Made by a program: the position numbers and the translations under genes | The notes under the pieces: model-generated | Seen by the model: only the letters and a program-made list of their open reading frames with translations | Told to the model about the DNA's origin: nothing | Database searches by the model: none | Part shown: one piece after another, positions 19,234 to 29,073 of the stretch | How the letters are laid out: each line of letters begins with the position of its first letter | Position numbering within the stretch: position 1 is the first letter of the stretch | Assembly (NCBI GenBank): GCA_013141495.1 | Contig: JABFQV010000007.1 | Coordinates: 1 to 64,000 of the forward strand | Direction of reading: 5' to 3' | DNA from: Methylotenera sp. | GTDB taxonomy: Bacteria; Pseudomonadota; Gammaproteobacteria; Burkholderiales; Methylophilaceae | DNA length: 64,000 nucleotides

Positions 19234-19710
19234 CTAGCGGTTAATTTTTCTAATGCGTTCAGCAGGCGTAATAATATCGGTTAAACGAATACCAAATTTG
19301 TCGTTTACCACCACTACTTCACCTTGTGCAATCAGGCAACCGTTCACCAAAACATCCATAGGCTCACCCGCCATGCCGTCCAGCTCAACCACGGAGCCTT
19401 GTGCTAACTGCAACAGGTTTTTAATTGCAATTTTAGTACGGCCTAATTCCACGGTCAGCTGTACTGGGATATCTAAAATAAAATCAATATCGTTTTGCGT
19501 TTCTTGCATTTTATTTTTAGCCGTAAACTCAGTAAAAACCTGTGCCTGCTCGGCTTTACCGGTCTGTAGTACCGCGGCTTGCTCGTCCATTGCCGCGCCC
19601 CAATCATCTACCGGCTCAGCAGGGTCGGCTAAAGCCTGCTCCGCCATTGCAGCACCCCAATCATCCTCCGCAATGGTTTCTATGCCGCCATCAGCTGGAT
19701 CAGTCGCCAT
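19234..19710 (-). CDS. fliN: Flagellar motor switch protein FliN
   Basis: A 158-residue FliN of the C-ring. The C-terminal SpoA domain is typical: ILDIPVQLTVELGRTKIAIK, NLLQLAQGSVVELDGMAGEP and VNDKFGIRLTDIITPAERI. The N-terminal 60 residues are acidic and alanine-rich and contain a duplicated DDWGAAM.EQA unit (about residues 16-26 and 35-45). Its start overlaps fliM's end by 11 bases. Length is slightly above the 137 of E. coli because of this extension. Confidence 0.95.
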   Translation of the reverse strand: MATDPADGGIETIAEDDWGAAMAEQALADPAEPVDDWGAAMDEQAAVLQTGKAEQAQVFTEFTAKNKMQETQNDIDFILDIPVQLTVELGRTKIAIKNLLQLAQGSVVELDGMAGEPMDVLVNGCLIAQGEVVVVNDKFGIRLTDIITPAERIRKINR

Positions 19711-20704
19711 AAGGTTCTCCTTTGATATATTCAGTTGAATTTGATCTTAAAAGCTTTTCTACACGTAGGGCATACTGACCGTTAAACACCCCGTATTTAC
19801 ATAACATAACCGGCACACCATCCACTTTGGCCTCAACAGCCTCGTCGATATTAAGCGGAATCACATCGCCCACTTTCATATTTAACACATCACCTAATTC
19901 CATTTTGGTTTGTGCTAAATCAGCCACGATTTCAATTTCTGCGGCCTGAACCTGCTGCGTCATCAGTTTAACCCAGCGCTTGTCGGCGCCAAGTACCTCA
20001 CCCTGTAATGGTGAAGATAAAATATCACGTAGCGGTTCCACCATAGAATAAGGCATGCAAAAATGAATTTCACCACTAGCCGGACCTAGTTCTACATTAA
20101 AAGTAGTCACCACGACCACTTCATTCGGCGTCGCAATATTGGCAAACTGGGTGTTCATTTCTGAACGAATATATTCAAAAGTAACCGGATAAACTGGCTC
20201 CCACGATTTAGCATAAGTTTCAAATACAATATTGAGAATACGCTGAATAATACGTTGCTCAGTTTGGGTAAAATCTCGTCCTTCAACCCGGGTATGAAAG
20301 CGGCCATCGCCGCCGAACATGGTGTCCACAACTAAAAAAACCAGCGTTGGATCAAACACCATCAATGCGGTACCGCGTAATGGCTTGACTGACACAAGAT
20401 TTAAATTGGTAGGCACAACCAAATTACGAATAAAGTCACTATATTTAGTAATGCGCACCGGACCGACTGAAACTTCAACCGTACGCCGTAAAAAGTTAAA
20501 CAACTCAATACGCACAAGGCGCGCAAAGCGTTCATTAATGATTTCGAGCGTAGGCATACGCCCACGCACAATACGCTCTTGTGTCGCTAAATTATAATCG
20601 CGTACATCAGTAGTTTCACCTACCGGTTTATCGTCATCCGAATCTCCGCCAACGCCTTTTAATAAAGCATCAACTTCATCCTGTGATAAAAATTTATCCG
20701 CCAT
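19700..20704 (-). CDS. fliM: Flagellar motor switch protein FliM
   Basis: A 334-residue FliM, the C-ring subunit that binds CheY-P. The CheY-binding peptide is at the extreme N-terminus: LSQDEVDALLKGV. The middle domain shows LEIINERFARLVRIELFNFL and LNLVSVKPLRGTALMVFDP, with GGDGRFHTRVEGRDFTQTEQ; the SpoA domain follows (about residues 250-325). Length equals E. coli FliM. It is 18 bases from fliL. Confidence 0.96.
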   Translation of the reverse strand: MADKFLSQDEVDALLKGVGGDSDDDKPVGETTDVRDYNLATQERIVRGRMPTLEIINERFARLVRIELFNFLRRTVEVSVGPVRITKYSDFIRNLVVPTNLNLVSVKPLRGTALMVFDPTLVFLVVDTMFGGDGRFHTRVEGRDFTQTEQRIIQRILNIVFETYAKSWEPVYPVTFEYIRSEMNTQFANIATPNEVVVVTTFNVELGPASGEIHFCMPYSMVEPLRDILSSPLQGEVLGADKRWVKLMTQQVQAAEIEIVADLAQTKMELGDVLNMKVGDVIPLNIDEAVEAKVDGVPVMLCKYGVFNGQYALRVEKLLRSNSTEYIKGEPYGD

Positions 20705-20722
20705 GGTTAGAAAGCACGCACT

Positions 20723-21214
20723 TTACTGAATCACAAAAGAGGTAAAAAACACACCTAAAACTTCTTGCGGCTTGCCTCCGGCAGCAAAAGGTTTTTTAAC
20801 TTCAGCAACAATTTCTTCTGTTAACTCTTGCTTACCTTCTACGGTAGATATTTCAGAGGCACTTTTGCTGGTTAGCAACATTAATAAACGGCTACGCACT
20901 GCTGGCATTTGCACTTTTATGGCTTCAGCGGCTTCTGGTGTCGGCACTTGCAAAGACAAATCTAATTGTAGAAATTTCTCATCTGGATCAGCCTGCAGGT
21001 TCACGGTAAAGGTTTCAAGCGTCAAGAATACTGGCGCATGTGCTGGCTCTTCGTGTTTCGCCTCTACTTTTTTATGGTCTGATTTTTGTTGGGTTAAAAA
21101 CCAGGCTGCACCGCCGCCGCCAGCTAACAACACAACAGCTGCAATGATAATAATCAGTTTTTTCTTCGATGCCGGAGCTGCGGCTTCTGCATCTGGTTTT
21201 GGATCTTGCGCCAT
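20723..21214 (-). CDS. fliL: Flagellar basal-body-associated protein FliL
   Basis: A 163-residue single-pass inner membrane protein. After a short cytoplasmic tail comes one membrane helix (KLIIIIAAVVLLAGGGGAAW, about residues 20-39), then the periplasmic FliL domain with PVFLTLETFTVNLQADPDEK, FLQLDLSLQVPTPEAAEAI and the C-terminal VLGVFFTSFVIQ. FliL rings support the stators. It opens the fliLMNOPQR series. The 206 bases before it contain no clear promoter that I could match. Confidence 0.95.
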   Translation of the reverse strand: MAQDPKPDAEAAAPASKKKLIIIIAAVVLLAGGGGAAWFLTQQKSDHKKVEAKHEEPAHAPVFLTLETFTVNLQADPDEKFLQLDLSLQVPTPEAAEAIKVQMPAVRSRLLMLLTSKSASEISTVEGKQELTEEIVAEVKKPFAAGGKPQEVLGVFFTSFVIQ

Positions 21215-21420
21215 ATTTATTACCTTTTCTGTTTTAACTGTTACGTGAGTCGCTTATTATGCGGCCTCAGTGAGCATTATTGACTATATTATGAAAAAAA
21301 GACCTTGTAGCAAGCGCAGATAAGACGTGAAAAAAGGCGCTAGATTATGGTTTTCTATTTAACCGCGAAACAACTTACCGACGCCAACATCTCGGTCGAT
21401 TGAGCATGCTACACATCGCT

Positions 21421-22737
21421 TTAAGCAAATGTATCGACTAAGCCATTGGTTACCCGTACAACCGGGCTAGTTTTGGTTGCAGTTTCCGTTTGCGCTAAAT
21501 TGGCATTGCTCTGCGCCTGTGCAAGCGCCCTATTTTGCTCAGCTTGCTGAAAGCTTTGTTGTGATTGCTGACTGGTATTAACATTGGCTTGACCGAGCTG
21601 AATGCCTGATTCTTGCATTCTATCGCGCAAGTTTGATAAGCCATGTTCTAAAGCTTTTCTAACCTCATCATTATCTGAAATAAATGTCGCGTCAGCCTGA
21701 TCATTATGTACATGAATCACCACTTTTAGCGGACCTAAATCCGGTGGGTTTAATGTCAGCGATGCTGATTGCTCGCCTGCACCAACCATCCACATTACTT
21801 TTTGGCTAATGGCTTGATCCCAACCAGTTTTACCTGGAAAAACATTGATAGTATTGGCGCTGCCAGCTTGCTGTGCAGCCAATGGATTATTGGCTTGTGC
21901 GTTGACCACCTGCGCCGCGGGCACCTGAAGCACCGTTGTAACATTGGTGGCAACTTCTTTACCAGCAAACTCTTTAACTGCATTAAGTATGCTTTTATTT
22001 GCGCTTAAATCCTCAACCGCAGTTTTAGCAGCAACATTCTCAAACTTACCTTCATCAGGACGCGGCATACCTGTGGCCTTACTATCTGCGCTATCAGCAG
22101 TACTTTTTTCGTCAGTACTTTTAACTTGAGACAAGGCATTATCTAGCATTGGATCCAGGTTTTTCTGTGTTTTAGCGGTTGTATCTACGCCTGAAGATAA
22201 TTGCGTATTTGTATTAACCTCGGGCGGAGTTAACGTGTTTTGCGAATTAAGCAATGCAGTAATATGCGCGATTGCACCAAGGTTAGGGCTCGCAACACCT
22301 TGTGCGGTTAGATCATCTAAGCTTGGAGCAAGCGCATTAAGACCCTCATCTTTTTCGCCTTTGGCAGCCAAAGATAATTCAATACCGGCTAATGGATCGC
22401 TCACAATCAAGCCGGGCTGCACGTCTTGGGCGACATTAGCAAACTGATTAAGCGCTTCATCAGTACTCGCTTTTGTTGCCGCCTCTTGCTTATTTGCAGC
22501 AGATACTTTTGCCGCTTGCGTATTTTGCGGTGTTTTATTTTGCGCGTTTACCTGTGGCGCATGATTGGGTTGAGATGACTGCTTTTTAGCTTGCTTGGCC
22601 AACTCCATTTGAAAAGGTGTTTTTGTAGCGCTAGCTGTCGATTTATTTAAATTCGGCTCACTTTTGCCAGCAAGCTCAGTTATATTTTTTTGAGCGGACA
22701 GAGGTGCTTTTAATAATGAAGTTTGCATATCGCTCAA
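21421..22737 (-). CDS. fliK: Flagellar hook-length control protein FliK
   Basis: A 438-residue FliK, the secreted ruler that stops hook growth and switches export to filament proteins. The first 300 residues are Ala/Gln/Asn/Lys-rich and probably disordered, as in all FliK. The conserved C-terminal domain holds GEQSASLTLNPPDLGPLKVV, VHNDQADATFISDNDEVRKA and LSNLRDRMQESGIQLGQANV, followed by a Gln-rich tail. It lies after fliJ, the standard place. A second, distinct FliK-domain protein is encoded at 29066-30022. Confidence 0.94.
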   Translation of the reverse strand: MSDMQTSLLKAPLSAQKNITELAGKSEPNLNKSTASATKTPFQMELAKQAKKQSSQPNHAPQVNAQNKTPQNTQAAKVSAANKQEAATKASTDEALNQFANVAQDVQPGLIVSDPLAGIELSLAAKGEKDEGLNALAPSLDDLTAQGVASPNLGAIAHITALLNSQNTLTPPEVNTNTQLSSGVDTTAKTQKNLDPMLDNALSQVKSTDEKSTADSADSKATGMPRPDEGKFENVAAKTAVEDLSANKSILNAVKEFAGKEVATNVTTVLQVPAAQVVNAQANNPLAAQQAGSANTINVFPGKTGWDQAISQKVMWMVGAGEQSASLTLNPPDLGPLKVVIHVHNDQADATFISDNDEVRKALEHGLSNLRDRMQESGIQLGQANVNTSQQSQQSFQQAEQNRALAQAQSNANLAQTETATKTSPVVRVTNGLVDTFA

Positions 22738-22802
22738 CCTTTTAGACGTAGTTCAATATTAGCGTTTGTGTGGTTATTTCAATTGATTAAAATAAAGCCT
22801 AA

Positions 22803-23249
22803 TCAACGCTTAGTTCTGCTTATTCGTGTTGCATATTCATCTGTCATTTTTTGATCTTTCTTTTGCTCAACTTTAAGCTCGCGCTTGTCTGAGCGCGTTA
22901 TCAGCACATCATACGAGCGTTTTTTACGCTGACTTTCTTGCCAAAGCTCACGATGCACGCTGACCTGCCGCTTAGCCGTTGCCACCACATCTTGTTGCCC
23001 GGCAATCGCTTGATCGAGCTTTTTAAAAAAGTTTTGAAAATTCTGGTAAGCCTCAGCGTTCATGCCAATGGCAAGTGACTTATTTAAATTATCAAGATAA
23101 CCTAGCCGATACTCAATTAACATGTCATGTTTTTTCTGCGCATCATCTGCGACTTTCATGGCGCTAGCTAAAGCTTCAGTAGCCAGCTCCACTTCTTTAG
23201 TGGCAATTTCATCCAACATTTTTAACACATTTTTTGATTGTGAAACCAT
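22803..23249 (-). CDS. fliJ: Flagellar export protein FliJ
   Basis: A 148-residue coiled-coil protein in the FliJ position, directly after fliI. FliJ sits in the centre of the FliI hexamer and links it to FlhA. Charged heptad-like helices run through most of the protein (LKMLDEIATKEVELATEALA; then KKLDQAIAGQQDVVATAKRQ and LWQESQRKKRSYDVLITRSD). FliJ is poorly conserved, so the call rests on length, coiled-coil character and position. It is 31 bases from fliI. Confidence 0.9.
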   Translation of the reverse strand: MVSQSKNVLKMLDEIATKEVELATEALASAMKVADDAQKKHDMLIEYRLGYLDNLNKSLAIGMNAEAYQNFQNFFKKLDQAIAGQQDVVATAKRQVSVHRELWQESQRKKRSYDVLITRSDKRELKVEQKKDQKMTDEYATRISRTKR

Positions 23250-23280
23250 GGCTTATTCCTATGTGTTTTCCAAATTAAGT

Positions 23281-24729
23281 TTAATTCAACGGGATTCCAT
23301 CTAACACACCGGCTAAAAAGTGAATACTCTCATCCCAATCGGCACGCTGCGACACATCTTGCTGTAAAAACTGCTCAATAATTTCATGTCTTGCAATCGC
23401 TAAATCCAGTAAGGGATCACTACCCGCTTCGTAAGCACCAACGTTGATTAAGTCTATACTCCGCATGTAACGCGAATTAAGCTGCTTTAACTTCTGCGCC
23501 AACTTTTGGTGCGCGGGGCTAGTAATGTTATGCATAGCACGGCTAATCGACTGCTCAATATCAATTGCAGGATAATGACCGCTTTCAGCCAAGCTACGGC
23601 TTAACACAATATGGCCATCTAAAATTGCACGTGCGGCATCAGCAATAGGGTCTTGCTGATCATCGCCCTCTGTCAATACTGTATAAAAAGCGGTAATTGA
23701 GCCCTCGCCTCGTAGCCCGTTGCCTGTACGCTCTACCAATGCCGGCAATTTAGCAAATACAGATGGCGGATAACCTTTGGTTGCAGGCGGCTCGCCAATC
23801 GCCAGTGCGATTTCACGTTGCGCCATGGCATAACGTGTCAGTGAATCCATAATCAACAACACATTTTTACCTTGATCACGAAAATTCTCGGCAATGGTTG
23901 TTGCATAGTTAGCGCCTTGCAAACGCATCAAGGCAGAAGCATCGGCAGGGGCGGCCACCACCACAGAGCGCGCCAGTCCTTCAGGGCCTAAAATCTGCTC
24001 GATAAACTCTTGTACTTCACGCCCACGCTCACCGATCAAACCCACCACAATCACGTCTGCCGTGGTATAGCGCGCCATCATGCCTAACAGCACACTTTTA
24101 CCCACGCCAGAGCCTGCAAACAAGCCCATCCGCTGGCCACGGCCAACGGTTAGCATGCTGTTGATAGCACGCACACCTACATCTAATACATCTTCAATAG
24201 GTGCGCGCATTAGAGGGTTCATCGGCCGCGAGGTTAACGCCGCACTTTGTGTTGCTTGAATAGGCCCAAGGCTATCTAATGGGTTACCTGCGCCATCTAA
24301 TACGCGACCTAGCAGCTCATTACCAACGGGTAAATGACGCGCTCTATCAGTCACGCGCCTACGTGGGGGCTGCCCATGATGAGGCTTAGGCAAGCTATCT
24401 GCCACCTCTAAAGCAAACACTTTGGCACCAGGCACTACGCCATCGACGCTACTTTGCGGCATCAACAACATACGCTCGCCATCAAAACCAACCACTTCAG
24501 CTTCAACTCGGCGCCCCTCATTCAACGGCACAAAACAGGCACTTCCAATCGGCAATTTAATCCCGACCGCCTCCATCACCAACCCGGTTAATTTAACAAT
24601 GCGTCCAGCAATTTCCAAAGGCTCAACGATTCGTAAAATTTCTTTACAGTCACGAATATGGTCATGCCAGCGTTGCTGATGAACGTTAGGCTGTAGCTCA
24701 CCTGCAGTTTTCAGCAGTTGCTGGTTCAC
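23281..24729 (-). CDS. fliI: Flagellum-specific ATPase FliI
   Basis: A 482-residue F1-beta-like ATPase that energises export. The Walker A is [15 protein letters not shown] (about residues 203-217), followed by [20 protein letters not shown], the Walker B region [20 protein letters not shown] and [18 protein letters not shown]; the C-terminal [20 protein letters not shown] closes the domain. It is slightly longer than the 457 of E. coli because of a longer N-terminus. It overlaps fliH by four bases. Confidence 0.97.
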   Translation of the reverse strand: MNQQLLKTAGELQPNVHQQRWHDHIRDCKEILRIVEPLEIAGRIVKLTGLVMEAVGIKLPIGSACFVPLNEGRRVEAEVVGFDGERMLLMPQSSVDGVVPGAKVFALEVADSLPKPHHGQPPRRRVTDRARHLPVGNELLGRVLDGAGNPLDSLGPIQATQSAALTSRPMNPLMRAPIEDVLDVGVRAINSMLTVGRGQRMGLFAGSGVGKSVLLGMMARYTTADVIVVGLIGERGREVQEFIEQILGPEGLARSVVVAAPADASALMRLQGANYATTIAENFRDQGKNVLLIMDSLTRYAMAQREIALAIGEPPATKGYPPSVFAKLPALVERTGNGLRGEGSITAFYTVLTEGDDQQDPIADAARAILDGHIVLSRSLAESGHYPAIDIEQSISRAMHNITSPAHQKLAQKLKQLNSRYMRSIDLINVGAYEAGSDPLLDLAIARHEIIEQFLQQDVSQRADWDESIHFLAGVLDGIPLN

Positions 24730-25406
24730 GTCAGCAACCAGTCATTATTTTGCGCCAAGGCCTCGGTGATTCTCTTCCAGCGCATTTCATTGGTAGCATC
24801 TACCTGATTCGCCCCAGTTTCAACCTGACAGCCACCACGCTCAATATTGCTATCTTCGTGTATTTGCCAATGATCATTGGCAATTTCATCGGCCATATAT
24901 TCGCGTAACAGCTGCATATCATCACGATGTACTAAAATTCTGGCAGGTTTTTGAATATGCGGTAAATAATGAATGGCGTCCAACACAACAGGCAACAAAG
25001 CCTGCGTATCAACACTTAACTTAACTTTAAGCATTGCCTTTGCAATATCTAAAGCTAACGATAAAACGTCATCTGCAATTTGCTCATCGGACTGCTCCAA
25101 AGCATGACTAAACGCATTCATTAACGTTAAAAAGCTTTGTTGATCCTCTTGACCGCGCTCCCTTGCGTTTGCCATGCCCACAGCAAACCCTTCCTGCATG
25201 CCTTTACTATAAGCCTCTTTACGCGCACTTTCAAAAATTTGTGCTATTTGCTCCGTCTCAACAGCAGGGCTTTTGTTCTGCGGTGAACTTCCGTTGCCAC
25301 GCGTGCCGGTCAAGCTTTGATTAGCATCTGCAAATGACGCCATCTCCCAGCGTTCATAGGCTGTTTGCTGCTCCTTAGGCACCTTCATGTTAGACATTCT
25401 GAGCAA
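24726..25406 (-). CDS. fliH: Flagellar export regulator FliH
   Basis: A 226-residue FliH, the peripheral stalk of the export ATPase. The central coiled coil has the small-residue-rich [20 protein letters not shown], the recognisable FliH GxxxG-like repeat, followed by the V-type-ATPase E-subunit-like domain [19 protein letters not shown] and [20 protein letters not shown]. The most upstream ATG ([10 protein letters not shown]) lies two bases after fliG; MKVP is a possible true start. It overlaps fliI by four bases. Confidence 0.94.
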   Translation of the reverse strand: MLRMSNMKVPKEQQTAYERWEMASFADANQSLTGTRGNGSSPQNKSPAVETEQIAQIFESARKEAYSKGMQEGFAVGMANARERGQEDQQSFLTLMNAFSHALEQSDEQIADDVLSLALDIAKAMLKVKLSVDTQALLPVVLDAIHYLPHIQKPARILVHRDDMQLLREYMADEIANDHWQIHEDSNIERGGCQVETGANQVDATNEMRWKRITEALAQNNDWLLT

Positions 25407-25408
25407 CC

Positions 25409-26407
25409 TTATACATATTGATCATCGCCACCCTTACCAGCCAGCTGAATTTGACCTTCATCCGCAAGCCTGCGCACTATCTGCAGAATTTGTTTCTGCT
25501 GTGCTTCAACTTCAGATAATTTAACTGGGCCTTTGGATTCCAAATCTTCTCGCATCATCTCTGATGCACGTGATGACATGTTTTTAAATATTTTTTCACG
25601 CATTTCTTCCGTCGTGCCTTTTAGCGCAATAATCAGTGTTTCAGATTGCACCTCACGCAACATGACCTGAATACCTTTATCGTCAATATCCATGATGTTA
25701 TCAAACACAAACATCTCATCCATAATCTTCTGCGCCATGTCATCATCGTAATTCTTCAAGCCCTCCATGATGATAGCTTCGTTGTCACCATTCATAAAGT
25801 TCATGATTTCTGCGGCTACTTTAATACCGCCCATGGTTTGTTTTTTGATGTTTTCATTACCTGTCAGCAACTTGGTCATCACATCATTCAACTCACGCAA
25901 AGCCACCGGCTTAACCCCATCAAGCGTGGCAATACGCAACATGACATCTTGGCGCATTCTTTCCGGAAAATGTCCGATAATTTCTGACGCCTGGTCTGGC
26001 TCTAAATGCACTAAAATTGTTGCAATAATCTGTGGATGCTCATTTTTAATAAACTCAGCCACCGTGTGCGAATCCATCCATTTTAAGCTTTCAATACCGC
26101 TGGCATCACGCGTTTGCAAAATACGGTTAAGTAAGCTTGAGGCTTTATCTTCACCCAGCGCTTTATTTAACACAGAGCGAATATATTCATCAGAATCCAA
26201 GCCAAGATTACTACTTAACCCAGCCTCTGTCAGAAAATCCGTGACCGCTGTTTCTACTTGCTCACGCCCCACTGACTTCATGGTAGCCATGGCGGCCCCC
26301 AGCTTTTGCACTTCTTTCGGGCTCAGAAATTTCATCACCTCGGCAGCTTCATCCTCACCAAGCGCCAGCATCAATACTGCGCTACGCATTACCCCTGCAT
26401 CACTCAT
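25409..26407 (-). CDS. fliG: Flagellar motor switch protein FliG
   Basis: A 332-residue FliG, the torque-generating C-ring subunit on the MS-ring. It starts SDAGVMRSAVLMLALGEDEA, has the middle-domain EHPQ motif (FIKNEHPQIIATILVHLEPD, about residues 115-134) and the torque helix in FVFDNIMDIDDKGIQVMLRE with charged residues, then MSSRASEMMREDLESKGPVK. Length equals the family. It lies two bases from fliF's stop codon. Confidence 0.97.
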   Translation of the reverse strand: MSDAGVMRSAVLMLALGEDEAAEVMKFLSPKEVQKLGAAMATMKSVGREQVETAVTDFLTEAGLSSNLGLDSDEYIRSVLNKALGEDKASSLLNRILQTRDASGIESLKWMDSHTVAEFIKNEHPQIIATILVHLEPDQASEIIGHFPERMRQDVMLRIATLDGVKPVALRELNDVMTKLLTGNENIKKQTMGGIKVAAEIMNFMNGDNEAIIMEGLKNYDDDMAQKIMDEMFVFDNIMDIDDKGIQVMLREVQSETLIIALKGTTEEMREKIFKNMSSRASEMMREDLESKGPVKLSEVEAQQKQILQIVRRLADEGQIQLAGKGGDDQYV

Positions 26408-26409
26408 AT

Positions 26410-28047
26410 TTACGACTCATTTCCATTGGTCCAATTTGCAACCACATTGGCAACCATTCTAGGGTTATCTTTTGCTAACTGTTTAGCTGCCTCTAAATTT
26501 TGATCATATGCAGCCTTAACAATCGGTGCTTCCTGTTCACCACTTAAACTCACTACAGTATCTGCCGCCTCAAGTTGTGGCACAGATGGCTGTGAAAGTG
26601 TCGTAAGCTTACCCATTAAAGGCTTCAATACGCGTGAATAAAGCAACATCAACACCACAATACCCACAATAAAACGTAGCGCATCCTTGCCATACTCAAT
26701 CACGCGTTGATTCTCCCACAAAGGCACAGCAGGCAATACTTCTCTTGGTTCACCAGCAAAGGGCGTATTCACCACCGTGAGCGAGTCACCGCGCTCTTTA
26801 TTAAAGCCCATCGCCTGCATTGCAAGGTCATTGATTTGTGTTTTTTCAGCGGCTGTCAGTGGACGATAAGTCACTTTACCCGCCTTATCCACCACCTGCA
26901 TGTTATTCACCACCACCGCCACATTTAAGCGCTTAATGCCACCCATCGGCTGCTGCGTATAACTCACGGTTTTATCTACTTCATAATTGGTAGTGAGGTT
27001 TTTTTCACTGTTAACAGGCGTGGTATTCACAGCACCAATGTCGCCAGAGTTAGCAGGAGCATTGATTGGCGCCGTAGCGTTGGCCTGCGGCTGATTAGAC
27101 AGCGCACCCGGTACCCCGGCAACATCACCGTTACTGGTTTGCGATTCATTGGTTTGCATACTGCGTATGGCGGCGGCATCCGGCTGCTGATTTGGCTTGA
27201 AGGTTTCTGCCGCTTGCTCCTGAGTAGAAAAATCAATTTCCGCACTCGCTTCTGCACGCACATTTTTAAGCCCAACAATAGGCGTAATGATTGATTCGAT
27301 CCGTTTTACAATACTTTGTTGAATATCCTCAACGTACTTGAGCTGTGCTGGGTCCAGATTTTTGTTGCCCATTTTTTTAGAAGTATCTGATAGCAAATTA
27401 CCATTTTGATCCACCACTGTCACATTTGCAGTCGGCAAATTAGGCACGCTACTTGCCACCAAATGTACAACGGCGCTCACCTGCTGCGCATCCAGGCTAC
27501 GTCCGGCGCGTAAATTAAGCAGCACTGAGGCTGTTGGTTTTTGTTGATCTCGCGCAAAAACTGAAGGCTTGGGGATAGCCAAATGAATTCTCGCGCCTTC
27601 TACCGCACCAATAGACTGAATGCTCCGTTCTAGCTCACCTTCTAGTCCACGCTGAAAATTCACTTGCTCTACAAATTGCGACACACCGAACTTTTGATTC
27701 TCTAACAACTCAAAACCAATGTTGCCACCCTTAGGTAAACCATCTGATGCGAGTTTTAATCGTGCCTGATGCACCTGCGAAGCGGGGACTAAAATCGCTG
27801 AACCACCGTCAGAAAATTTATACGGCACATTCATTTTTTCTAGCGCAGCTACAATCGCGCCACCATCCCGATCAGAATAGTTAGAAAATAAAACGCGATA
27901 ATCAGGTTGCTGACTCCAAAGCCAAAATACCACCATGACCGCCACCACTGCTGCAATCCCAGCAACCAATAGCAGCTTACTTCCCATTTGAGAAAAAGCG
28001 CCTGTTGCACCACCACTAGCCAAGGCCGCGTCTGTTGCTGCTGCCAT
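26410..28047 (-). CDS. fliF: Flagellar MS-ring protein FliF
   Basis: A 545-residue MS-ring protein with two membrane helices: LLLVAGIAAVVAVMVVFWLW (about residues 25-44) and DALRFIVGIVVLMLLYSRVL (about 455-474). Between them come the ring-building modules, with VPYKFSDGGSAILVPASQVH, LNFQRGLEGELERSI-like segment VEQVNFQRGLEGELERSIQS and HLAIPKPSVFARDQQKPTAS. The C-terminal FliG-binding tail ends NPRMVANVVANWTNGNES. It leads the minus-strand fliFGHIJK operon; fliE reads away from it rather than preceding it. Confidence 0.97.
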   Translation of the reverse strand: MAAATDAALASGGATGAFSQMGSKLLLVAGIAAVVAVMVVFWLWSQQPDYRVLFSNYSDRDGGAIVAALEKMNVPYKFSDGGSAILVPASQVHQARLKLASDGLPKGGNIGFELLENQKFGVSQFVEQVNFQRGLEGELERSIQSIGAVEGARIHLAIPKPSVFARDQQKPTASVLLNLRAGRSLDAQQVSAVVHLVASSVPNLPTANVTVVDQNGNLLSDTSKKMGNKNLDPAQLKYVEDIQQSIVKRIESIITPIVGLKNVRAEASAEIDFSTQEQAAETFKPNQQPDAAAIRSMQTNESQTSNGDVAGVPGALSNQPQANATAPINAPANSGDIGAVNTTPVNSEKNLTTNYEVDKTVSYTQQPMGGIKRLNVAVVVNNMQVVDKAGKVTYRPLTAAEKTQINDLAMQAMGFNKERGDSLTVVNTPFAGEPREVLPAVPLWENQRVIEYGKDALRFIVGIVVLMLLYSRVLKPLMGKLTTLSQPSVPQLEAADTVVSLSGEQEAPIVKAAYDQNLEAAKQLAKDNPRMVANVVANWTNGNES

Positions 28048-28273
28048 TATATTTCTCCAATTTTTTATGCATTAAATACTTAACAAACGCTTGTCACCCA
28101 AAAAAAATAATTGCTTTGATGACTTATTGAATAGCATTATGCCAATGTCTAGCAATATCAAACTTAGGAATAGAGCAATTTTCTTTGGTTTATTTACAGA
28201 CTGACTCTTTACGCAAAGTGTTAAATTAGTCATAAGAGAATTTTTAGGTTAATTTGAACTACGGAGACCAACC

Positions 28274-28636
28274 ATGAAAGCAGGTGGAATTGATTCAAGC
28301 AGAATAGAATCTATGCTTGCACAGATGAAACTGGCAGCTCAGCGCCCTCAAACTGAGGCGCTAGGCGGGCTCGCGTCATCAATCGGCGTACAGAAATTAC
28401 AAACTACCGGCAAAGTTGACTTTGCCGACGCGTTAAAAGCATCACTAGACAAAGTAAACGACGTGCAACAAGCGTCATTAAAACTAGGTAAAAACTTTGC
28501 TATGGGCGACGACAGCGTCAGCTTGTCCGATGTCATGATTGCAGGACAAAAAGCCAACATCGCTTTTCAAACCACCATACAAGTGCGAAACAAATTGGTT
28601 TCAGCTTACCACGACATTATGAATATGCAGGTTTAG
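28274..28636 (+). CDS. fliE: Flagellar hook-basal body adapter FliE
   Basis: A 120-residue FliE, which joins the MS-ring to the rod. The C-terminal half is diagnostic: VDFADALKASLDKVNDVQQA, then DSVSLSDVMIAGQKANIAFQ and TTIQVRNKLVSAYHDIMNMQ. GGAGACC lies before the ATG. In most proteobacteria fliE heads the fliF operon in the same direction; here it stands alone, divergent from fliF across a 226-base gap. Confidence 0.95.
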   Translation: MKAGGIDSSRIESMLAQMKLAAQRPQTEALGGLASSIGVQKLQTTGKVDFADALKASLDKVNDVQQASLKLGKNFAMGDDSVSLSDVMIAGQKANIAFQTTIQVRNKLVSAYHDIMNMQV

Positions 28637-28710
28637 CCCACTTGCTTCAAGCCGTCCCCTGAGCTTGTCGAAAGGTGACGATAATGATGCTGGCGAATGG
28701 ATAACCCAGG

Positions 28711-29073
28711 TTAAATAATCACATCCTCTTCATCGGCTTTATTTTCTTCTAACCGATATAACCACGCTAAAATTTCAGCAATCGCCTGATACAGCGCAGG
28801 CGGTATATGATCATCGATATCCACCTGCATCAGTAGCGCTACCAAATCTTTAGATTCATGCACAAAAACACCATGTTGCTTAGCTCTGGCAATTATTTGT
28901 TCTGCAATTAAGCCACGACCTTTTGCAACTACCTTAGGCGCATAATCCCCCGACGCATAGCTTAAGGCAATCGCATGCTGGTTAGGGTTTGGGCTATTAC
29001 TCACAGTCAACTGCGAATTAGGTGCAAGGCCTAGCGTCACATTCTGCCCCGCACGTATGTCAGTTTTACTCAT
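28711..29073 (-). CDS. Free-standing FlhB C-terminal-domain protein (FhlB/FlhB2 type)
   Basis: A 120-residue cytoplasmic protein matching only the C-terminal domain of the export switch FlhB: HAIALSYASGDYAPKVVAKG, RGLIAEQIIARAKQHGVFVH and IPPALYQAIAEILAWLYRLE. There are no membrane segments. Where FlhB has the autocleavage motif NPTH this protein reads NPNQ, so the Asn-Pro is kept but the Thr-His is not. Such FlhB-like pieces are known in other bacteria next to a FliK-like gene, as here: it overlaps the second FliK-domain gene by eight bases. It may modulate export specificity (inference). Confidence 0.88.
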   Translation of the reverse strand: MSKTDIRAGQNVTLGLAPNSQLTVSNSPNPNQHAIALSYASGDYAPKVVAKGRGLIAEQIIARAKQHGVFVHESKDLVALLMQVDIDDHIPPALYQAIAEILAWLYRLEENKADEEDVII

